Source of the DNA: Lactuca virosa
Lineage: Eukaryota > Streptophyta > Magnoliopsida > Asterales > Asteraceae
Reading direction: 5' to 3'
Length of the DNA stretch: 64,000 nt
Assembly (NCBI GenBank): GCA_928212115.1
Contig: CAKMRJ010002223.1
Location: 304,589,167-304,653,166, forward strand
Made by a program: the position numbers and the translations under genes. Below the pieces are notes generated by a model, which was not told where the DNA came from, made no database searches, and was given only the letters and a program-made list of their open reading frames with translations. Below, piece by piece: positions 45,064-56,542 of the stretch. The number at the start of each line of letters is the position of its first letter. The stretch's first letter is position 1.

Positions 45064-45560
45064 TACTATGGGTCCAATCATCCTCGGTATGGAATACCCC
45101 AGGCCCACAACCGTCGGGTTGGAATGCCCATATACTACAAGTCCAATAATCCATCGGGATGGAATACTCTCGGCCCACAACCATCGGGTTGGAATGCCCA
45201 CATAATACGAGTCCAATCATCCATTGGGATGGAATACTCTCGGCCCACAACCATCGGGTTGGAATACCCACATACTACGAGTCCAATCATCAATCGGGAT
45301 GGAATACTCTCGGCCCACAACCATCAGGTTGGAATGCCCTCATACTACGAGTCCAATCATCCATCGGGATGGAATACTCTCGGCCCACAACCATCGGGTT
45401 GGAATGCCCACATACTACGAGTCCAATCATCCATCGGGATGGAATACTCTCGGCCCACAACCATTAGGTTGGAATGCCCACATACTACGAGTCCAATCAT
45501 CCATCGGGATGGAATACTCTCGGCCTACAAGCATCGGGTTGGAATGCCCACAACCAATCA
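45064..45560 (-). repeat. 60-bp minisatellite in LTR G
   Basis: About eight head-to-tail copies of a roughly 60-bp unit with parts ATCGGGATGGAATACTCTCG, GCCCACAACCATCGGGTTGG and AATGCCCACATACTACGAGT. Copies are about 95 percent alike by eye, suggesting recent expansion. The unit length, divisible by 3, produces long spurious ORFs on both strands (up to 186 codons). Confidence 0.92.
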
Positions 45561-46260
45561 AACATGTACACCTATATCAGATAATCATATAACGGTCTAT
45601 AAAGACAAGATACTAGGGTCCACTCATCCTCGATATGGAATACCCTCAACTACCATAACAAGCATGTGCACGTATAACATGTAATCACCTAACAATATAC
45701 AAATAGTCAGACCAACTACAGGTCTCTAAGCATAACCACATCCTATCTATCAGTATATCGATCTAACAGATCATACTAACATATAACCATCATATCTACC
45801 AGGATACCGAGCTAACATATCACAACAGTAACAATTCCAAATAACAAATAAAAGGGTCGGCCTTGGTGCCTTAGACCCTTGAGTATAGTGAGGATAACTC
45901 ACCTCGCAAGTAGTGCTGAAGTACCGAACCTCTGACTGCTGTCTCACCGGAAATCCCGAACTATCACATTATAAATACCAAGTTAATACACCACATAACA
46001 AGTATTGACTAAGGGCCAACACAATCCATCATGTCCATTCCCTTTATTGGGCCAAATCCCAATGTCAAGTCCATAACTTTGAAAGTCCTTATGCAAAGCC
46101 CATTATTCGCCCAATTTACCAAATTGGGCCTAACTTCCTAATTGCGCCTAATTCCAAGATCCATTATCAAAACTTGGCCCAAAACATCATATTCATAAAG
46201 TCCAGCAAAGGTATAAATCCAACTAGTCCATAACCAGCCCAAATCGCCAAAGGCCCAACA

Positions 46261-47048
46261 GAGGGCGTACGCTGGGTGTACTTTGCCTTGTGTTGACCAC
46301 CATCGGGGTGGTTGACCCAGTACGCTGGGCGTACTGGATTTACGTGGGGCGTACGCGATTCGTTCTTAAAATTCTAATAAGTGCTTAATGGCTTAAGCAC
46401 TTAAGCCCAAATTTCAGATCCATCGACCAAATGTGCCTTAGAACCATAAAGTCTTGAACTTTATCACTTTGGACGTCCAGAAAGTTCTTAATACGTGGTC
46501 TTAATCCATTAAGACCCTTCTACTACATGCGTGGGACACCTTCAGCCATTGGGACATCATTTTTATCACTTAGGACCATTTCTAGAGTATTATGAAAGGA
46601 CAGCTCATTTCGTCCAAATCATAACATGCACCAACTTGGGGACTTTTGGGACAAGAAATGGTTCTTTACAACAAAAATGGCAAGATCTATACATATATGC
46701 ATAAAGTTTGAAGCTTTTTACCTTTTGGAGCTTCTAGGGCACAAACCAACTTCAGATCTACCAGCTTGATCTTCTTCTCGAACTCTTTGATGCAACACTT
46801 TCTTCTTAAAACACTCAGTAAGCTCACACACTCAAGGAAATGGCTAGGGTTTGGGGAAAACGACTCTAAGCAGTGGAGGCTGAGGTAAGGGAGGGTTTGG
46901 TGCTCATAATGTTGCTTATATAGTCCCCAAACCCTAAATATTAGGGTTTCCTTTTGTCATGAGTACGCCCAGCGTACACAAGTGTACGCCCAGCATACTA
47001 GGGCGCACCTAGTACGCTCAGCGTACCCTTATGTACGCTTAGCGTACC
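46261..47048 (-). promoter_or_regulatory. GTACGC...GCGTAC palindrome clusters in LTR G
   Basis: Cluster II (46261-46355) has GTACGCTGGGTGTAC and GTACGCTGGGCGTAC. Cluster I (46961-47048) has GTACGCCCAGCGTAC, GTACGCTCAGCGTAC and GTACGCTTAGCGTAC. They lie about 790-880 and 97-185 bp from the LTR 5' end. Related LTRs B and H have the same motif at the same distances. Confidence 0.7.
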
Positions 47049-47385
47049 CCTCATGATCCCGAAATTGAAATTTAGCCCTTATGCTTCTCATGGCTTCACC
47101 CTTCCATCCCCAAGGACTACAAATGACAAATCTTGGGATGTTACATGTAGACTGAAGGCCAAAAGATCCAGGGCGTCCCGGATAGACTGCATGCCTGAGA
47201 GGCATACCAGTCAGGCCAACGGCCCAGAGAACAGTCCAGATAGGTGGAAGGCCCGATGAGGCGTTCCAGTAATGTTGAAGGTTCTGTGAGCCTTCCAGAT
47301 AGTCTTTAGGCCGGTGCGGCGTTCCAGTCAGGCTGAAGGCTCTGTGTGCATGATGTTTGTTATTATGTTTATGGTGTGGTATTTT

Positions 47386-47437
47386 AGGGGAAACTCACTA
47401 AGCTTTATGCTTACCCAGTTGTTTATTGTTTCAGGTA
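47386..47437 (+). promoter_or_regulatory. Conserved LTR box 2 in LTR F
   Basis: TTTTAGGGGAAACTCACTAA, GCTTTATGCTTAC and TTGTTTCAGGTATC, the clearest + strand copy of the box. Confidence 0.6.
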
Positions 47438-47939
47438 TCATCAGTGATTGCGGGAGGGCAAAGGCGAGACTGTACACACTCATCAACAACTTTGAAGATT
47501 TCGTGTTTCCTATAATACTGGATTGATAAGTTAGGAATTTTACCTTAATAAAAATGAAAATTTTTGTTGTGAAATTGGGACATTACAAAAACTTTGGGAT
47601 GTCATCGTCAATACAGAAACATAAGAATAAACAGACCTTACATTCATTTACACTAGTGATTTACAACTCCTTTAATCTCTCAATCTAATGTGGCTTCGTA
47701 TCGATACCTGTGATACAAATACACTGAGTGGGTCGGATTGGGAAACCTGGTGAGTACATAGGGTTTTAAACCCCCAATAATAAAGTTATTATGTTTCATC
47801 ATCAAACAATTAACCCAATTACCCATCCCCATTAACTTCTTTATTTCATAAGGATCAACCCTAAGAATCATTTATCATTCACTCATTCATTCCTAAGGAT
47901 TGTCCTAAGGAATAGGCACGAAGTCCATCGCTGGCAATG

Positions 47940-48340
47940 ACACAGCTGCCAATGTTATCTATTAGGCACAACTACCAATATTATCATTTAGGCGCAACTG
48001 CTAGGATTATGACGTTCTCTATTAGGCGCACCTGTCGATATTATCATTTAGGCGCAGCTGCCAGGATTATGATGTTCTCTATTAGGCGCAACTGCCAGGA
48101 TTATGATGTTCTCTATCAGGTGAAACTGTCGATATTATCATTTAGATGCAGCTGCCAGGATTATGATGTTCCCTATTAGGTGCAACTGCCGATATTATCC
48201 TTTAGGCACAGATTCCAGGATTATGATGTTCTCTATTTGGAGCAATTGGTGATATTATCCTTTAGGCGCAACTACCAGAATTATGATGTTCTCTATTAGG
48301 CGCATCTTCCGATATTATTCTTTATAGGCGCAGCTGCTAG
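47940..48340 (-). repeat. 60-bp tandem repeat in right A LTR
   Basis: Uninterrupted counterpart of the array at 13935-14290, with units TTAGGCGCAACTGCC...GATTATGATGTTCTC. Copies are more diverged than those in LTR G. Confidence 0.85.
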
Positions 48341-50095
48341 GATGTTTAGAGTACATCATAGTTCAAAACATCTACAGATTGTGGCGAAGCTTCCAATGTT
48401 CATCTATAGGGCACTAAGTCCATAGCTTCCAGTGTTCATCTATATCAGCTTTCATCCCTCATCATTCATCTACCCATCTTTACCCAATATTTTTATAAGT
48501 ATAAAATACATATATAGTTTACATCAAATAAAACATGTATATTCGGTTCATCCAGCATAGATATCAAGAACTCAGATAATATGCACTCATAGCACGTAAT
48601 TTATATTAAATACTTCATATCTATGTGTAAGATGAAAGTAACTATGCACTAACTTGTTAAAGTGATGATTCCAAACTCGGACAACGCTTCGCTTCTAACA
48701 ATTCTATTTTCCTTCGACGAAACCTAGTATCATTACCGCTAGTTTTTAGTCTAATATTTATAGCGACTATTTACGAGCGATATTTTTTTATAAGTGTTCA
48801 ACAATACTTATCAACCACTATGTACAGACAGGGGCCATACATGAAACACCGGAGGACAGGATCATTTTGGCATTATAGCACTTCTGAAATCCAACAACCC
48901 TATGCAGCCCTTCAAACCAGATTTTCCGTACCGCGAGTATTTGAAAGATATTATAATAAAACTTTTTATATTATATTTTATAATATATATATTGTTTATA
49001 TGTTCATATTAACGATAATAAACTTAAACATAAGCTATACTTAAAGTAAGGTAAGCATAGCTCACTTACTAGGAGGTTTCACTAGGAACCCGACTCTGCG
49101 GGGGTAGAACATCCGAGCCGAAAGCTCTTCTTTTCGGAGCCTTCTGGCGCTCAGGGACTTGCCTCTAACACTTGGGAAGTTCTAGGGAAAAGCCTTGAGG
49201 GTTTGGGGGTATTTGGGAGAGAAGTGGTGAGAATGGAGTGAGAAATGAAGTGATTTGCGCCTCTATTTATAGGTTGAAATCGGTGCGAACGCGGGGAGTT
49301 CCCTTGCTGAACGCTGAGTGTTCCCATGCCATGTGTCACCATCTGGTGGCAAGGCGTGGGGAGAAAGCAGTGGCTCAGATAGTGCCACGTGTCGCTCACA
49401 GATTACTCCAAAAACTAATTATCTTCTAAAATCCGTAACTTTTGTATACGAGCTCCGTTTTCGACGTTATTTATATCGAAGTGTAGGTATCGACAGGATC
49501 TACAACTTTCATTTAGACTCCATTAGCTAATTTTGACTTTATTTTTAAAGTTATATTTTAACAGACTTAGACAGTTAAAATCCGTTAAAAATTCATAACT
49601 TTTTCATCCGACGTCCGTTTTCGACTGTCTTTATATCGTTGAGCTCCTATTAATGAGAACTTCAATTCTCATTTAGGTTGTGTTAGCTAAAAATCGATTG
49701 ATCTAAAATTTGACTTTCGGGCTGTGCACTGCTATGCTAAATCTTAGAAAAATCATAACTTCATCAAACGATGTTAGATTTGGACATTCTTTTTTTGTAC
49801 GCTCTCGGTTTAACATATACTACGACTTTAGTTTAGATCGCTAAGGCTAAAAAGTAATTTATCGTAAACTCACTTTTTACAATTCACGATGTCATACCGG
49901 TTTTGCTGTAAAACTTCGACATGTCATAACTTCTTCTTTATAACTCGGATTTCAGCGTTCTTTATATGTACGGAACCCTTGTGACATATACTATAACTTA
50001 GTTAACATTATTTATTCTAAATAATCTTCTATCAAAAAGTAATTTTTGATGCTTATTGTCTCTAAATTGACTAGCCCAAATCTGTGGGTGTTACA

Positions 50096-51010
50096 GGCAC
50101 CCTCAACAATACGAAATCTCCCACCTGAAACTCGAGATCTGATCGGCGCCAGTCATAGATTTTCTAATGAATCTGTGCGACTCACAACCTGTCGTGCACC
50201 TACTGAATCAACTCAGTGGTCTTAAGCACCACTTCGGTGCTTCCCATGACTCGATGGCCAACCAGCCCCCAACAAACCGAAGTCCTACACCTCCTTCCAT
50301 ATAGCATCTAGAATGGGGGCGGGTTAATACTAGCATGATAATTGTTGTTGTAGGAGAACTCTGCTAGTGGGAGGTAAGTATCCCAACTCCCTCCGAAATC
50401 TAGAACGCAAGCCCGAAGCATATCCTCGAGCGTCTGGATCGTCCGCTCGCTCTGCCCATTGGTCTGGGGGTGGTAAGCTGCATTGAAATGCAGCTGAGTG
50501 CCTAACTTCTCATGAAACTTCCTCCAAAACCTGGAGGTGAACCGAACATCACAGTCCGAGACCACAGATGCCGACACTCTGTGCCTGACTACCACCTCCC
50601 AGACATAGATATCCGCTAATTTCTCGGCGGATATACTCTAAGCAATCGGAATAAAGTGAGCAATCTTGGTCAGCCTGTCCACAATAACCCAAATAGAATC
50701 AACACTCCACGCCATCTTGGGTAATTTCGTGATAAAATCCATGGTGATTTCCTCCCATTTCCACATGGGGATGGGTAACGGTTGGACCTTGCCGTGAGGC
50801 CTCTAATGCTCGGCTTTGACCTTATAGGTCAAACACCGCTCAACAAACCAAGCAACTTCCCTCTTCATGCAGGGCCACCAGTAGCTCAATCTCATGTATG
50901 GCTACATCTTCTTGGCCCCTGGATGAATAGAAAATTTGGACTTATGAGCCTCCTCTAAAATTTTCTACCTCACCCTACCAAATGTCGGAACCCAAACCCT
51001 CCCACACTAA
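50096..51010 (-). pseudogene. Integrase of element B, second copy
   Basis: Minus-strand gypsy integrase cut by the A LTR at GDFVLLRV. The core has SVVSDCDVRFTSRFWRKF and HPQTNGQSERTIQTLEDML, so the third catalytic acid (Glu) is present, unlike the copy at 17221. Stops and a shortened zinc-finger region (50780-51010) break it. After removing the A-LTR DNA it is collinear with the chromodomain at 5339-5758. It represents the body of element B, which continues through RNase H and RT to 62198. Confidence 0.8.
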
Positions 51011-51129
51011 GTCATAATCCCCGGCTATCCCTGAAAAATAATGGAATTTGCCCCCTAATCCGCTCAGTCTTCCAATTTTCCTTTTTCAGCCCTTCTACCT
51101 GAGCCTCCTTAATCATATCCATCAATGGT

Positions 51130-51720
51130 GGCTGATTCTTTGAGCCGTAAGGCGGCGTGTACTCCAATACTTCAAGTTCGGGGCCTTCCCGGGGTGGTAC
51201 GAAATATCGCAGTGATAATCTTTTACCACATCTAACCGCCTCCTCTGCCGCATATTGTTCGGCTGATCCATCAAATGCTTCAAACTCTTATGATGGGTGT
51301 AAACAGTGCATCAAACACCGTACAAGTAATGCCTCCAGTTATTGAGGGAAAACACCACCGTACAAGTTCGGGGCCTTCCTGGGGTGGTACAAAATATCGC
51401 AGTCACACTTCAAACTCTTATGATGGGTATAAATAGTGCATCAGACACCGTACAAGTAATGCCTCCAGATATTGAGGGAAAACACCACCACCCCCAATTC
51501 CAAATCATGAGTGGGGTAATTCGCCTCATGAGGCTTGAGCTGCCTTGAGGCGTAATCCATTACATGCCCCCTCTGCATAAGGACAGCTCCCAAACCCGAA
51601 ATAGAAGCGTCATAATAAACCACAAAGACATCCAATCCCTCGTGTAACGCAAGAATTGGTGCCTCCCACAATTTCTGTCTCAAAGTCTCAAAGGCCAACT
51701 GCTAATCCGGACCCCACCGA
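51130..51720 (-). pseudogene. RNase H of element B with internal duplication
   Basis: AFETLRQKLWEAPILALHEG, VVYYDASISGLGAVLMQRG and PTHDLELGVVVFSLNIWRHY show RNase H acidic residues in place (51441-51698). The 3' part is scrambled: a block with TTCGGGGCCTTCCCGGGGTG and ACACCGTACAAGTAATGCC occurs twice (about 51167-51350 and 51360-51490), a tandem duplication of roughly 130-190 bp with divergence. Confidence 0.75.
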
Positions 51721-51879
51721 AAGGTCACATTCTTCTAGGTGAGACGAGTCAAAGGCACTGCAATCTTGGAGAAGTCTTGGATAAACCTCCGATAATACCC
51801 CGCAATGCCCAGGAAACTCCGAATCTCAGATGCGTTCTTCGGAACTTCCGAACGCCTCACCGCCTCAATTTGGCCGGGT
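51721..51879 (-). pseudogene. RT 3' part of element B, left of C
   Basis: Minus-strand reading gives the end of gypsy RT (FLGIAGYYRRFIQDFSKI-type string) up to the CGGGT target at 51875-51879. The rest of the gene resumes at 60976. Confidence 0.7.
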
Positions 51880-53652
51880 TCTAACACCGATAAAATCAAG
51901 CCAAATTTAAACTTTTAAAAACGTTTCAAAACCGTTAATCATTACAAAACTTGTTTTCAAAATGTATAATATCATAGTATCCCAGAAACAAAGTCATAAA
52001 AAGAGAGGAGTCGTACGATCACGCCTTTGCCTTGTCACGATTCCCAGATGTACCTGAAACAATAAACTGAAACTGTAAGCCCGAGAGCTTAGTGAGTTCC
52101 CCCAAAATACCCATACCCACAACCATACACATATAATCATAAACATCATACTATGGGTACAGTCAACCATCGGGTGAGAATACCCCTGGCCCTCAACCAT
52201 CCAGTTAGAATGCCAACATACTATGGGTCCAATCATCCTCGGGATGGAATACCCCAGGCCCACAACCAACATGTTGGAATGCCCACAATCTATGAGTCCA
52301 ATCATCCTCGGGATGGAATACTCACGGCTCACAACCAACAGGTTGGAATGCCCAGGTCTATTGGCTTTCGCACAAAGTAGATAAGCCTCAACCGCCAAAC
52401 AAACATGTGCACATATAACAGATAATCACATAACAATCTATAGACAAGCAAAATGATCTAACGGATCATATCACATAACACACAATACCATCCTATCTAC
52501 CAGGATGCCGATCTAACAGATCATACTAGCATAACATATACGAATAACCATCCAAAGGGCCGACCTTGGTGCCTTAGACCCTTGAGTCAGTTAGTCAACC
52601 CTTGGTCAATCGTCAAAGTCAACGGTCAAAGTCAACAATCCATGTTGACCCGACTCGTTGAGTGCAGTCACTGACTCGTCGAGTCCTTCCAGAACTCGAG
52701 TAGTCGTGAAATCCCCCCACTGACTCGTCGAGTTTCCATGCAACTCGCCGAGTTCATGCGTGTCCGAATATCGGGAAAACCCTAGTTGACTCGCCGAGTC
52801 ACCCCACTGACTCGTCGAGTCCATGAAAAAGTCCTTGCACGACAATCTTCATCGGACTCACCAAGTTGACTATGCAACTTGTTGAGTCCCTTAAGTCCTT
52901 TATCCATTCAGATGCTTTTTAAGCCATTTTAAGGTTCCATATTGCAGATCAAGCTTCCCAAGGCATGTTTATCACGTAAAGTTGCAAAGTTTACGTTCAT
53001 GCAAGGCTCTAAAGGCTTAGAATGTCAAATCCAAGCTTGTAATGGAGTTTTACACCTAAGGAGAGGTTTACACTTGCTAAAGCTGGAAACTTTATGGACT
53101 TAGAGACCACAAAGAGTTCAAATCTGAAGTTGCAACTTCAGATCTTAGCTCATACCCAAGAACAACTTCCTAACATGCTAGAAAAGCCCTAATCTTTAAC
53201 CAAATGAGATCTAGAAGGAAATGAGGTCAAGGTAACGACTTGATACCTTCAAGTTATGCTAACTGAGGTAGATTCCATATCCACACACATTCCTTGCTGC
53301 TAGTTACTTGATCTTCAAGCTCCTCTCACTAAGATCCACCTTCCAAAGCTTGAAAATACACAAGAATGGAGCACACACACGGATTAGGGTTTCCTGGACT
53401 CTCATGAGGCTATAAGGGAGGCTAAGGGAGGCTAATGTTCCTTTAAATAGGGTGTAAAACCCCGAAAATTAGGGTTTCATCCTCCAGCTCCTACTCGTCG
53501 AGTCCTATCCTGGACTCGACGAGTAGGTCACTTAAACAAGTGGCCAAACCCGCTCCCACTCGACGAGTCACGGCATCCAACTCGTCGAGTAGACCTTACA
53601 ACTTATGAAAATTAAAGCCATAAAATTAATACCTGAGAGTTCGGGCATTACA
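51880..53652 (-). repeat. 3' LTR of C
   Basis: Starts TCTAACACCGATAAAATC (second base mutated from TG) and ends GGGCATTACA. It carries box 2 (52051-52103), a repeat array (52150-52350), box 1 (52557-52580) and ACTCGTCGAGT clusters (52640-52880, 53490-53600). The segment with the hairpin before box 1, present at 59765-59905 in the other LTR, is deleted here. Confidence 0.88.
52640..53600 (-). promoter_or_regulatory. ACTCGTCGAGT palindrome clusters in 3' LTR of C
   Basis: About a dozen copies of ACTCGTCGAGT or ACTCGCCGAGT in two clusters (52640-52880 and 53490-53600), with identical placement in the 5' LTR (59963-60212 and 60807-60912). They are perfect or near-perfect inverted repeats. They are probably protein-binding sites or hairpins; function is inferred only from repetition and symmetry. 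Confidence 0.65.
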
Positions 53653-53668
53653 ATTCTCCCCCACTTGA
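53653..53668 (-). other. Polypurine tract of C
   Basis: CAAGTGGGGGAGAAT on the minus strand directly upstream of the 3' LTR. Confidence 0.8.
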
Positions 53669-53669
53669 A

Positions 53670-54104
53670 CTAGTCTTTGTCCTCGAAGTCCGCTGCAATG
53701 AACAACTCCGGATAGTGCTCCCGCATCTCAGCCTCCGGCTCCCACGTCCACTCGGACCCTCTTCGGTGCTCCCATTGTACCTTCACCAAAGGTATATCCT
53801 TGTTCCGCAGAACCTTCACCTTCCTCTCCAGATTGGCCACGGGCCTCTCCACATAATTCAGGCGCTCATCGACCTGAATGTCATCCAACGATACTACCGC
53901 CTCCTGATCCATAATTCACTTTCGCAATTGGGAAACGTGAAAAGTGTTGTGGATCTGACTGAGCTCCTCCGGTAGCTCTACTATGTAGGCCACCTTGCCA
54001 ACCCTGGCAATGATCCTGAACGACCCAATATATCGGGGACCCAATTTCCCCCTCTTCCTGAAGCGGATCACACCCTTCCAGGGCGAGACCTTCAGGAGTA
54101 CCAT
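53670..54104 (-). pseudogene. Integrase C-terminus and chromodomain of C
   Basis: VSPWKGVIRFRKRGKLGPRY and IHNTFHVSQLRK, then a TGA stop, then VSLDDIQVDERLNYVERPVA and the chromodomain QWEHRRGSEWTWEPEAEM. Apart from the stop it parallels 5339-5758 closely and shows what B's integrase looked like before A inserted at the VS junction. Confidence 0.85.
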
Positions 54105-55012
54105 GTCACCAACCTAGAACTCTAACTCAGATTGGCGTATGTCGTCTTAACTCTTCTGCCGACTCTGAGCGGTCTGTTGTCGCTGTCTAATCTGCTGAAT
54201 CTTCTCGGTAGTCTGCAAGACTACCTCCGTCCGTCCCATCACCCTATGTCCTACCTCACCCCAACAAACCGGGGTGCGACATCTCTACCCATACAACAGC
54301 TCGAAAGGTGGGGCGCAAATGCTGGAATGATAGCTGTTGTTGTAGGCGAACTCTACAAGGGGTAGGTGGGAATCCCAGCTCCCACCAAAGTTAATAACAC
54401 ACGCCCTCAACATGTCCTCGAGCGTCTATATGGTCCGTTCGCTCTGACCATCGGTTTGCGGATGATATGCTGTGCTAAAATGCAGCCGCGTGCCCAGTTC
54501 CTCGTGGAACTTCTGTCAGAATCGGGAGGTAAATATAACATATCGGTCGGAAACAATGGAGAACAGAACCCCGTAGCGAGCGACGATCTCGCGGACATAC
54601 ATGTCGGCCAACTTCTCGGCCAACGAACTCTCCCGTATGGCCAAGAATGGGCACTCTTGGTCAATCGATCCACGATGACCCATATAGCATCAAACCCCTT
54701 CGCCGTCCTCGGCAGCTTGGTAATAAAGTCCATCGTGATTTATTCCCATTTCCACATGGGAATATCCAGTGGATGCAGCTTGCCATGCAGCCTCTGATGC
54801 TCGGCCTTGACCATCCTACAGGTCAAGCACCTCTCGACATACCAAGCGATTTCTCGCTTCATGCACGGCCACCAGTAACTCAAACTCAAGTCCCGGTACA
54901 TCTTGGTGGCCCCCGTGTGAATAGAGAAGTGAGGCTTATGAGCCTCCTCCATCACTGTCTGTCTGACCCCACCAGACATCGGAACCCATACCCGACCGCA
55001 TCGGGTCAATAA
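54105..55012 (-). pseudogene. Integrase zinc finger and core of C
   Basis: N-terminal HHCC-type region (EEAHKPHFSIHTGATKMYRD, ERCLTCRMVKAEHQ, 54740-55009) and core start DFITKLPRTAKGFDAIWVIV with VDRLTKSAH. One lost base near 54655 shifts frame after SAH. The second Asp (VSDR) survives, but the Trp of SRFW is TGA at 54516-54518 and a Gln after SERTI is TAG at 54426-54428. Integrase would join element DNA to the genome; this one is dead. Confidence 0.85.
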
Positions 55013-55659
55013 TCCCGGCTATCCTGAACAAAACGGGTGTTCTCGCCCTTGATCCTCTCTAGCTTCCAGTTTTCTGGTCGCATGCCCTCAACCTGAGCAT
55101 CTATGATCAAAATCACAAGCGGAGAATCCACCACTATCCTCATACATACCGCTGGAGTGGAAGACCCACCTAACTTGCGACTCAGAGCGTCTGCCACCAC
55201 ATTCGCTTTAGCGGGGTGGTAAAGGATCTCGCAATCGTAGTCCTTGACTACATCTAGCCACCTGCGCTGCCTCATGTTCAGGTTCGGCAGATCCATGATG
55301 TGTCTCAGGCTCTTGTGATCCGTGTATATGGTACAGCGGACCCCATAGAGGTAATGTCTCCAAATCTGGAGAGCGAATACCACCGCTCCCAACTCCAAGT
55401 CATGTGTAAGGTATCTCGTCTCATGCGGCTTTAGCTGGCGCGCTGCATAGGCTATCACCCATCCTCTCAGCATGAGGACCGCTCCCATACCTATGATGGA
55501 TGCATCACAGTAAACCACAAAATCCTCAACTCCCTCCGGGAGAGTAAAAAATGGAGCCTCGCACAACCGCTTTCGGAGGGTCTCAAACGCCCTTTGCTGC
55601 TCAGGGCCCCACCGGAAATCCAACCCCTTCCTCGTCATATGAGTGAGGGGGTACTGCAA
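55006..55659 (-). pseudogene. RNase H of C
   Basis: WGPEQQRAFETLRKRLCEAP, DFVVYCDASIIGMGAVLMLR, LTHDLELGAVVFALQIWRHY and CTIYTDHKSLRHIMDLPNLN carry the acidic active-site residues; the end YHPAKANVVADALSRK joins integrase. The domain is open for over 200 codons, the best-preserved enzyme domain in the window, but it is frameshifted relative to RT upstream. Confidence 0.85.
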
Positions 55660-56542
55660 TCTTGGAGAAATCCCGTATGAATCTCCAGTAGTACCCTGCT
55701 AATCCCAGAAAACTCATGATGTCTGAAGAAGACCTCGGCACCTCCCACTGCATGACTGCATCGATTTTGGCCGGGTCGACCAAAATCCCCTCCTGGTTAA
55801 CGAGATGTCTGAGGAACTGGACCTCTCGTAACAAAAACTCACACTTGGAGAACTTGGCATAAAGCCGTTCTCGTATAAGAACTCCCAATAACTCCCTGAG
55901 GTGCTCCTCGTGCTGCTCTCGGGTCTTGGAATACACCAAGATATCATCTATAAACACGATGACCGAGCGATCAAGCATCGGTCTACAAATCCAGTTCATC
56001 AGGTCCATAAATACTGCTGCCGCATTGGTGATCCCAAACGGCATCACCATGAACTCGTAATGTCCATAATGAGTCTGAAACGCGGTCTTCTCCACGTCCT
56101 CCTCTCTGACCCGGACCTGATGATATCCCAACCTCAAGTCTATCTCGGAAAACCAAGATGCACCCTATAACTGATCAAAGAGATCATCTATCCTCGGGAG
56201 TGGATAACGGTTCTTCACCGTCAACTTGTTCAACTCCCTATAATCAATGCACATCCGGTGCGAGCCGTCCTTCTTCCTGACGAAGTGGATCGGTGCTCCC
56301 CATGGGGAACTGCTTGCCCAGCAGTTCCTACAGCTGTGATGACAGCTCCTACATCTCAGGTGGCGCCAATCGGTATGGCGCCTTGGCAATAGGGGCCGCA
56401 CCCGACACCAGGTCGATCCGGAACTCGACTTGCCGCTCCGGAGGTATCCCTGGTAACTCCTCCGGGAACACGTCAGCAAACTCTCTAACCACCAGAACCT
56501 CTGATACTGGGGTCTGATCCCCGAATCGCGTATCCACCACAT
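55601..56542 (-). pseudogene. Reverse transcriptase of C
   Basis: KKDGSHRMCIDYRELNKLTV and YPLPRIDDLFDQL (56165-56542), then a TAG in place of a Gln codon, then LGYHQVRVREEDVEKTAFQT, YEFMVMPFGITNAAAVFMDL and the active-site box VIVFIDDILVYSKT (55601-56137). Catalytic Asp pair intact. Upstream, the conserved segment before SSPWGAP is partly deleted with a frameshift (about 56300-56350). Confidence 0.88.

Larger units (their letters stand above)
44805..47145 (-). mobile_element. LTR G (2.34 kb) inside F, TSD imperfect
   Basis: TGTAACATCCATAAAATTT at 44805 to GGGATGTTACA at 47145. Sense order on the minus strand: palindrome cluster I (46961-47048), cluster II (46261-46355), GGCCCAA motifs (46010-46260), box 1 (45853-45878), minisatellite (45064-45560), box 2 (44965-45018). 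Flanks are TATAC and TGTAG, matching at only three of five bases, so either the TSD decayed or the LTR arose by recombination between elements. Confidence 0.8.
19228..47587 (+). mobile_element. Solo gypsy LTR F, itself host to H, E and G
   Basis: The ends are TGTAACATTACG (19228) and GGGACATTACA (47587), with AAAAC repeated exactly outside (19223-19227 and 47588-47592). After removal of H, E and G, about 2.8 kb remains, similar in size and layout to LTR P. F segments are 19228-20631, 22414-22856, 44264-44804 and 47146-47587. It has box 1 at 22783-22808 and box 2 at 47386-47437 in + orientation. No internal domain belongs to it. Confidence 0.83.
19061..50095 (-). mobile_element. Right family-A LTR, split by a 28-kb nest
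   Basis: The LTR begins TGTGACATCCCCAAATTC at 19061, is broken at 19227, resumes at 47588 with AAAACTTTGGGATG and ends GGGTGTTACA at 50095. It is about 2.67 kb without its insert and aligns along its length with the left A LTR, including the repeat array at 47940-48340. The bases after it (GGCAC) differ by one from the GACAC at the left LTR. The stretch 48390-50095 has no gene; it is AT-rich LTR sequence. Confidence 0.85.

Noticed and set aside
45064..45560. Regular spaced repeats resembling a CRISPR array
   Set aside because: Units are contiguous, without distinct spacers, in plant LTR DNA; it is a minisatellite.
45124..45684. 186-codon ORF and overlapping ORFs on both strands
   Set aside because: They arise from a 60-bp tandem repeat whose length is divisible by three; the peptide repeats every 20 residues and has no family match.
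54366..54797. 143-codon plus-strand ORF
   Set aside because: Antisense to the frameshifted integrase of C.
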